DNA from: Bacteroidota bacterium
Lineage (GTDB): Bacteria > Bacteroidota > Bacteroidia > J057 > JADKCL01
Direction: 5' to 3'
Length of the DNA: 64,000 bases
Assembly (NCBI GenBank): GCA_016718825.1
Contig: JADKCL010000001.1
Span: 248,001 to 312,000 of the forward strand
Under the pieces are notes generated by a model. It worked only from the letters and a program-made list of their open reading frames with translations, ran no database searches and was not told where the DNA came from. The position numbers and the translations under genes are program-made. This document shows, piece by piece, positions 59,238 through 64,000 of the stretch (positions are counted from its first letter, which is position 1; each line of letters starts with the position of its first letter).

Positions 59238-59357
59238 TCAACGCGCATGGTTCCCGACCTTGGTGGCCATGCATCCATGATGCCTTGTAGCGGTACAGGA
59301 TGTCATCGTTGCCCAGCAGAGGACGATGATTCCGACAAATATTCCGATCTTTTTCAT
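59238..59357 (-). CDS. Very small lipoprotein, SCT...TKVGN family, copy 2
   Basis: 39 residues: signal peptide MKKIGIFVGIIVLCWA with lipobox MTSC, mature peptide CTATRHHGCMATKVGNHAR. It aligns with copy 1 at SCT, the His before the second Cys, and TKVGN. The start used is the ATG at 59357 directly at the signal peptide. It stands 21 nt upstream of the VOC gene. Confidence 0.55.
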   Translation of the reverse strand: MKKIGIFVGIIVLCWATMTSCTATRHHGCMATKVGNHAR

Positions 59358-59404
59358 GGCGAAAGTTTCAATTAGCTCCCAAATCCGATATTTCAAACGC
59401 GTTT

Positions 59405-59554
59405 TTACTTGCGTTGCGGCCATCCAAACACCGAGGTCTTGGAGGATGCCACTACCTTTTGCGCCTTCCCCGGCGTCAAACGTTGGGTCATAAAGACACC
59501 CAAAGCACCTGCGAGGGTAATGCTCAAGACAAAAGCAAGGATGTATTTTCTCAT
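59405..59554 (-). CDS. Small exported or membrane protein, unknown
   Basis: 49 residues: hydrophobic N-terminus (MRKYILAFVLSITLAGALGVFM) then a basic tail (TQRLTPGKAQKVVASSKTSV, FGWPQRK). No Cys, so it is not a lipoprotein; either a single-pass membrane protein or a secreted peptide. It is the first frame of the leftward cluster, 47 nt before the second small lipoprotein. It was found by reading the intergenic sequence, and its reality is uncertain. Confidence 0.4.
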   Translation of the reverse strand: MRKYILAFVLSITLAGALGVFMTQRLTPGKAQKVVASSKTSVFGWPQRK

Positions 59555-59739
59555 GACTGTTCCAGTTTTCAAGACTCTTCATCCAAATTGAGGAATTTCA
59601 CGATGGAAAATCCTTTAAAAATCACCCGATCATAACCTTTGGCATTCAACGAATTTTTGCCAACGCCTGTCCAAGAATACGGCAAATCCCCCGGAAAGGA
59701 TTCAAAACCCACCTCATGCCTGCCTTCTCCGACCACCCA

Positions 59740-59769
59740 TTATCCACATTTTCAGACCCATGTGGATAA
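59740..59769. other. Two perfect inverted DnaA boxes (candidate oriC element)
   Basis: TTATCCACA (59740-59748) and its complement TGTGGATAA (59761-59769) face each other 12 nt apart; the full palindrome is 11 bp with a 10-nt loop. A third, degenerate copy (TGTGGATCG) is at 59847-59855, and an AT-rich stretch at 59880-59896. The gap 59555-59909 contains no gene. Alternatively it is a hairpin or a DnaA-regulated promoter. Confidence 0.4.
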
Positions 59770-59909
59770 TTGTGTTGCGAATTGGTCAGTTGGGTCGCTG
59801 CGGTTCGGAAATGACTCCAGCGGTGAGTTTGATCTGTTTTCTTACATGTGGATCGGCCGGGAAATACAGCTTCTTTGCCTAATTTTAAAAAAATCATTGG
59901 CGGGAGAAT

Positions 59910-61103
59910 ATGACAGCGGCAGAAATCGAAGCTTTGCTTACACCTGAATTGCGCGAATGGGTCTCGGCGCACAGGGCGGATGATCCGCATCGACTCGCCT
60001 TGCAAAAGCATCCTCCCGGTTTCCCCACTGCTTTGGCGGTCGGCCAAGTGGCCCTGCTGCAAAAGGCCGCAGCCAAACTCCCCAAAATGGTGGCCGCCCA
60101 ATGCATCCTAACCCAACGCGCCTACGAACAATCGACCTCCGAAGTGCTGAGCAGTCAGAAGCCTTGGGGAAAAGGCGCCAAGGCGCTTGACCTCACCTGC
60201 GGATTGGGCTGTGACAGCTTCGCAATCGCCGGGAAGTATGACGCCCTCATGAGCCTGGAACCCAATCCCGAACTCGCCAAGATCGTGGAATTCAACGCAG
60301 GGCTGTTGGGAATTCAGAACATCACCCTCGTGAACCAATCCGCCGAAGATTTTCTTTCAGGGTATGACGGACCACAGTTTGATCTGATCTATGCCGATCC
60401 CGATCGACGCGACGCAACAGGCAAACGGGTATTTGGCCTGCAAGATTGCCAACCCAATGTGCTCGAATTGATGCCATTGCTGCGCAAACATGGCAAACGC
60501 ATCCTGATCAAGGCTTCGCCGATGCTTGACCTTCAGGCCATTCAAAAGCAGTTTCCCGAAGGCGTTTTTGTTTGGGTGCTTTCAGAAGCAAATGAATGCA
60601 AGGAAATCCTGATCGAGCCCGATCCGCTCGCGGCGGGAACCGGGGCGATTTTTGTGCGCAAGGGAAATTCGGGCAAAGTGATGTCTACCATGGAAGCCCG
60701 CTTCATTCCGACTTGGGACGCCAATGACCAAGCTGCCTATATCCTGGAATGCGATGTCGCGCTGTATGTCGCTGGATTGGCGCATGTCTGCATGGACAAT
60801 GCGGAGTTGCGCGGCGGAATGCTGTCGCCCGAGGGCTACTACTATAGCCTGGACGACGATCCTGAATTTCACGGCCATCGCTACAAAATTCTGGCGGATT
60901 GGCCGCTGAAGCCACAGGCAATCAAGGCTGGACTGAAATCACGCGGGATTCAAAAAGTGCAATACAGCAAGCGGGATTTTGATTTGCCCTTGGAGCAGGT
61001 GCGCAAACAGATCGGCTTGCCGGAAGGCGGCGAATATTTCCTGCTGCTGACGCGCTACGGGGAAAAGGGACGATGGGCGTTTCTTGCGGAAAGGCTGGTT
61101 TGA
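59910..61103 (+). CDS. Class I SAM-dependent methyltransferase with THUMP-like domain
   Basis: 397 residues. An N-terminal helical part (~1-80), then the Rossmann fold with the SAM motif LDLTCGLGCDSFAIAG, the acidic end of strand 2 (LEPNPEL) and the active-site-like DPDRRD. A C-terminal ~100-residue domain resembles the THUMP-like fold (PQAIKAGLKSRGIQKVQYSKRDFDLPLEQVRKQIGL). Such proteins are probably RNA methyltransferases; the target is unknown. The start is 14 nt after an AT-rich stretch in the DnaA-box region. Confidence 0.88.
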   Translation: MTAAEIEALLTPELREWVSAHRADDPHRLALQKHPPGFPTALAVGQVALLQKAAAKLPKMVAAQCILTQRAYEQSTSEVLSSQKPWGKGAKALDLTCGLGCDSFAIAGKYDALMSLEPNPELAKIVEFNAGLLGIQNITLVNQSAEDFLSGYDGPQFDLIYADPDRRDATGKRVFGLQDCQPNVLELMPLLRKHGKRILIKASPMLDLQAIQKQFPEGVFVWVLSEANECKEILIEPDPLAAGTGAIFVRKGNSGKVMSTMEARFIPTWDANDQAAYILECDVALYVAGLAHVCMDNAELRGGMLSPEGYYYSLDDDPEFHGHRYKILADWPLKPQAIKAGLKSRGIQKVQYSKRDFDLPLEQVRKQIGLPEGGEYFLLLTRYGEKGRWAFLAERLV

Positions 61104-61190
61104 ATTCGAAGAAGAGTCCGGAAAAGTTGGAACGCGCTTCAAATCCCCCGAACAGGAGCGATTCTGAACTAAAAACTCAAGCCATAACCC

Positions 61191-61682
61191 TCAAAGCGAA
61201 CGCTTGAGGTCGATCATTTCGAGGGCAGCCACGGCTGCTTCTTCGCCTTTGTTGCCATATTTGCCACCTGCCCGATCGAGCGCCTGCTGATTGGTTTCGG
61301 GTGTCAAGACCCCAAAGATGACCGGGAGGTTGTATTTCAGGCTCACATCCTTGACGCCTTGCGCGACCGCCTGATTGATGAATTCGAAATGCCGGGTTTC
61401 GCCTTGGACGACGCAGCCGAGGCAAATCACTGCATCGATGCCGGGATTGCCTTCGACCGCAAACTGCGCACCGGTCGGGAGTTCGTAGGAACCCGGCACA
61501 CGGTACACCAACACTTGTTTTTCAGGAATTCCAGCGGCTACGAGCGTGCGCCAAGCGCCTTCGAGCAGTGCTTCAAGAACCTCGGGATTCCACTTGCTAG
61601 CCACAATAGCCACGGTGGTATCACGATGATTTTCCGTACCCTGATAATGGATATGGGAAAGATCGTGCCCGGGCTGTGTCAT
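61191..61682 (-). CDS. ribH: 6,7-dimethyl-8-ribityllumazine synthase
   Basis: Penultimate step of riboflavin synthesis: joins dihydroxybutanone phosphate with the ribityl pyrimidine to give lumazine; forms icosahedral or pentameric particles. 163 residues. Motifs: VAIVASKWNPEVLEALLEGA, VYRVPGSYELPTGAQF, VICLGCVVQGETRHFEFI with the catalytic His in the last, and FGVLTPETNQQALDRAGGKYGNKGEEAA. No other rib genes are adjacent. Its ATG overlaps the stop of the TPR gene by 4 nt (ATGA). Confidence 0.96.
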   Translation of the reverse strand: MTQPGHDLSHIHYQGTENHRDTTVAIVASKWNPEVLEALLEGAWRTLVAAGIPEKQVLVYRVPGSYELPTGAQFAVEGNPGIDAVICLGCVVQGETRHFEFINQAVAQGVKDVSLKYNLPVIFGVLTPETNQQALDRAGGKYGNKGEEAAVAALEMIDLKRSL

Positions 61683-62428
61683 TCGAAGTCCTCTTCGGAA
61701 AGTTTTGCAATGGAGCGGTCCACGCTACCATCACGGACTTGGTCACTCAAAGGGAAATTCTCTTTGATCTCCTTGTACAACACAAGCGCCTCTTCGGTTT
61801 TGTTGGCCGACTCGAGGTTCCTGCCTGCGTGCATCAAGTACAAAGGCGTGGAGTACATATTGTCTTTGGGGGTATGTGCAGCTTCTTCGTAATGCTTTGC
61901 AGCAGTTTCGAAGTCACCCTTTTGCTCATAAGCATATCCCAATGAACCCAAAGCAGCGGCCGAAACCATGCTGTGGTTTTGCCTGTATTCTTCCAAGGCT
62001 GCAATTCCTTCGTCCAAGTTACCTGACTTTAGGTAGGCCGTTCCAAGGTAGTAGCGTGCCATGTTACCGGCATCGGTGCTACCGTAGTCTTCGACGATGT
62101 CAGACAAGGTAGGGCTTTGACCGTCGCCGTTGAGGGCTTTGTTGATCGAATCCTGCTCGTAATACAAAATAGGCATGACCATCTCAGCTTGCGCTAGGGC
62201 ATTGACCTTGTCCTTCTGGGAGTAGTTATAAATGAAGTAACCCACAACCGCCAACACAGCTACACCGCCGATCAACAGGAAGTTGCGGTATTTCTCAGTA
62301 AAGGACTGGGGCCCGGTCACTGCGGCAGAGGCGGCACCCTTAGATGACTTCTCTTCCTCATAGATCACTTCGTCCTGGTCGATGACTTCATCGTCATTCA
62401 TTGTCGACCTGCCCTTATTTCTTGCCAT
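61679..62428 (-). CDS. YfgM-like membrane-anchored TPR protein
   Basis: 249 residues: acidic cytoplasmic N-terminus (NDDEVIDQDEVIYEEEKS), one membrane helix (~50-70, FLLIGGVAVLAVVGYFIYNY), and periplasmic TPR repeats (MARYYLGTAYLKSGNLDEGIAAL, ALGSLGYAYEQKGDFETAAKHYEEAA, LMHAGRNLESANKTEEALVLYKEI). E. coli YfgM, with this layout, works with PpiD near SecYEG. Coupled to ribH by a 4-nt overlap. The ATG at 62428 is used; an internal Met (residue 10) is possible. No clear promoter in the 315-nt gap to typA. Confidence 0.82.
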   Translation of the reverse strand: MARNKGRSTMNDDEVIDQDEVIYEEEKSSKGAASAAVTGPQSFTEKYRNFLLIGGVAVLAVVGYFIYNYSQKDKVNALAQAEMVMPILYYEQDSINKALNGDGQSPTLSDIVEDYGSTDAGNMARYYLGTAYLKSGNLDEGIAALEEYRQNHSMVSAAALGSLGYAYEQKGDFETAAKHYEEAAHTPKDNMYSTPLYLMHAGRNLESANKTEEALVLYKEIKENFPLSDQVRDGSVDRSIAKLSEEDFE

Positions 62429-62678
62429 AATTCACCTTAAAAATTTGAGGCTACAAAAAAACGAAAACCAATCGTCAAAACAAAATGATCCTCTGAGCTT
62501 TCCGGCTGCAATTTGATGCAGTCACAACTCCGTAAGCCAGCATAAGGGCCTGTATTGGTGGCACAGAATTACGCCTTCAGGCAAGTTTGGCAGATCAAAC
62601 AGAGAAACAGATGCCTCAAAAGCGGGCCCAATCCACTTTAAACGCTGTTTTTGATGGAGTTGTCCTCGTCCCGCCGTT

Positions 62679-62738
62679 TAATTTTGCGAGAAATCGTAGA
62701 ATCTCTTCACCGAAAGCCAGAACAAAAGGCTAATTTTG
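62679..62738 (+). promoter_or_regulatory. Two TAnnTTTG promoter boxes upstream of typA
   Basis: TAATTTTG occurs at 62679-62686 and again at 62731-62738. The second lies 5 nt before the ATG at 62744, giving a leaderless mRNA; the first would give a leader of about 50 nt. A TTG at 62660-62662 is 16 nt before the first. The rest of the 62429-62743 gap holds nothing else recognised. Confidence 0.55.
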
Positions 62739-62743
62739 CACCC

Positions 62744-64000
62744 ATGCAAAAAATTAGGAACATCGCGATCATCGCGCACGTTGACCACGGTAAGACCACA
62801 TTGGTTGATAAGATGCTTTACCAAGGCCAGGCATTCCAAGCACACGAAACCCCTGGTGAGTTGATCATGGACAACAATGACTTGGAGCGGGAGCGCGGCA
62901 TCACGATTCTCTCCAAAAATGTATCCATTCGCTACAAAGACTACAAAATCAATATCATTGACACCCCTGGTCACAGCGACTTTGGTGGTGAAGTGGAGCG
63001 TGTTTTGAACCTTGCAGACGGTGTTTTGTTGCTGGTGGATGCCTTCGAAGGCCCCATGCCACAAACCCGCTTCGTGCTTCAAAAGGCGATTGCCCTTGGT
63101 CTCAAGCCGATCGTAGTCATCAACAAGGTCGACAAACCCAACTGCCGTCCCGATGAGATCAACGAAGCTGTCTTCGAATTGATGTTTAGCCTCGACGCTA
63201 CTGAGGACCAACTGGACTACCCCGTATTTTACGGCGCGTCCAAGCACGGATGGATGAGCACAAGCTGGCTCGAGCCCAAAGAAGACCTCACGGATTTGTT
63301 TGAAGGCATTCTCACGCACATCCCACCGCCCAAAATCGGAACTTCGGGCGTGACGCAATTGCAGATCACTTCGCTGGACTTCAGCAGCTATACCGGCCGT
63401 ATCGCCATCGGTCGTCTTTACAGCGGCACCTTGCGCAACAACGGTCCCGTCGCCCTCATCAAGCGTGATGGCAGCATCAAACGCTCGCGTATCAAGGAGC
63501 TTTACCTCTTCGAAGGCCTCGTCAAAGCCAAAGTCGAATCCGTAGAAGCTGGCGAAATCTGCGCATTGGTGGGTTTGGACGACTTCGAAATTGGCGACAC
63601 CGTCTCCGATGCCGACAATCCAGTAGCCATGTCGCCGATCAGCATCGATGAGCCGACGATGAGCATGCTCTTCACGATTAATGATTCGCCGTTTTTTGGC
63701 AAGGAAGGCAAATTTGTGACCTCCCGCCACTTAAAGGAACGCTTGGAAAAAGAATTGCAGCGCAACCTCGCGATGCGCATGGAGCCAACTGACTCGGCTG
63801 ACTCCTTTATCGTCTATGGCCGAGGCATTTTGCACCTCTCGATCTTGATCGAAACCATGCGCCGCGAAGGCTATGAGTTGCAAGTCGGTCAACCGCGTGT
63901 CATTATCAAGGAAATTGATGGTCAGCGCTGCGAGCCTGTCGAGGACATGAACATCGACGTTCCAGAAGAATATGCCAGGACGTGCCATCGATCAGGCGAC
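62744..64000 (+). CDS. typA: TypA/BipA GTPase (3' end outside window)
   Basis: Ribosome-associated translational GTPase that affects 50S assembly and stress adaptation. Only the first 419 codons are here. G motifs: AHVDHGKTTL (G1), RGITI (G2), DTPGHSDF (G3), NKVDKP (G4), then domain II and the EF-G-like domain from ~300 (FVTSRHLKERLEKELQRN). After Tyr410-Ala411 the frame becomes nonsense (RTCHRSGD); dropping one A at 63977 restores GRAIDQA, so the last ~24 nt carry a frameshift. The ATG lies 5 nt after a promoter box. Confidence 0.9.
   Translation, partial: MQKIRNIAIIAHVDHGKTTLVDKMLYQGQAFQAHETPGELIMDNNDLERERGITILSKNVSIRYKDYKINIIDTPGHSDFGGEVERVLNLADGVLLLVDAFEGPMPQTRFVLQKAIALGLKPIVVINKVDKPNCRPDEINEAVFELMFSLDATEDQLDYPVFYGASKHGWMSTSWLEPKEDLTDLFEGILTHIPPPKIGTSGVTQLQITSLDFSSYTGRIAIGRLYSGTLRNNGPVALIKRDGSIKRSRIKELYLFEGLVKAKVESVEAGEICALVGLDDFEIGDTVSDADNPVAMSPISIDEPTMSMLFTINDSPFFGKEGKFVTSRHLKERLEKELQRNLAMRMEPTDSADSFIVYGRGILHLSILIETMRREGYELQVGQPRVIIKEIDGQRCEPVEDMNIDVPEEYARTCHRSGD

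Noticed and set aside
62678..63988. Long minus-strand frames across typA
   Set aside because: They are shadows of the typA frame, which has all GTPase motifs.
1..64000. CRISPR arrays, tRNA or rRNA genes, prophage
   Set aside because: I looked for regular repeat-spacer patterns, cloverleaf sequences and phage structural genes and saw none; tRNAs were not tested with a covariance model.

Overview
The window looks like a chromosomal segment of a member of the Bacteroidota, probably an environmental, Saprospiria- or Chitinophagia-like lineage with roughly 50% GC. The support is: at least eight proteins ending in type IX secretion (T9SS) sorting domains, PKD repeats typical of T9SS cargo, a PorE-like OmpA protein, a bacillithiol protein (YtxJ), and promoters of the Bacteroidota type (TTG, about 20 nt, TAnnTTTG) instead of the usual -35/-10. 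Most of the window is ordinary core genome with secreted accessory proteins between. No rRNA, tRNA, CRISPR array, prophage or intact insertion sequence was seen.

Layout. 1-4.4 kb: the end of a T9SS cargo gene, then a leftward operon (lipoprotein, FAH-family hydrolase, M23 peptidase, bcp) and a small membrane protein. 4.6-8 kb: a 1124-residue propeller/PKD T9SS protein. 8.1-13.8 kb: rlmN, a leucine-rich-repeat protein, recX, a secreted protein, and tyrS coupled to a lamin-tail-like secreted protein. 14-20.3 kb: a frameshifted TPR gene, purM, a PorE-like protein, mlaE and an hsp20 gene with a sigma54-type promoter. 20.5-26.2 kb: rpmH-rnpA-yidD-S41 peptidase, then an M61 peptidase followed by rsgA. 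26.2-31.2 kb: an SGNH/PKD cargo protein and a four-PKD cargo protein. 31.3-43.6 kb: small enzymes, a tandem pair of thioredoxin/TPR proteins, two tandem pairs of T9SS cargo genes, a rhomboid operon and a serine hydrolase. 43.8-47.5 kb: a stranded T9SS sorting domain, an Omp85-type protein and a zinc-ribbon membrane protein. 48.3-54.9 kb: a 1448-residue hybrid two-component sensor, a two-domain unknown protein, a DUF1573 lipoprotein and a PepSY-like protein. 55.1-59.6 kb: a GH36 alpha-galactosidase, a CoA-binding protein, apaG, and a leftward cluster with ytxJ, a VOC protein and three very small exported proteins. 59.7-64 kb: an intergenic region with two perfect inverted DnaA boxes, a methyltransferase, ribH with a TPR membrane protein, and the start of typA.

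Working together. Envelope biogenesis and secretion dominate: T9SS cargo and a PorE-like anchor, MlaE, an Omp85-type protein, M23 and S41 peptidases, YidD and rhomboid. Translation and RNA genes (rlmN, tyrS, rpmH, rnpA, rsgA, typA) and redox genes (bcp, thioredoxin-like proteins, ytxJ) are spread between them. Two recurring features stand out. Several start codons lie only 4-5 nt after a TAnnTTTG box, which predicts leaderless mRNAs. Several families occur as adjacent paralogue pairs. Two single-base indels (about 14578 and 63977) break otherwise intact genes and may be assembly errors. I found no clearly new multi-gene system; the best candidates for novelty are the tiny paralogous lipoproteins in the ytxJ/VOC cluster and the control region of hsp20.
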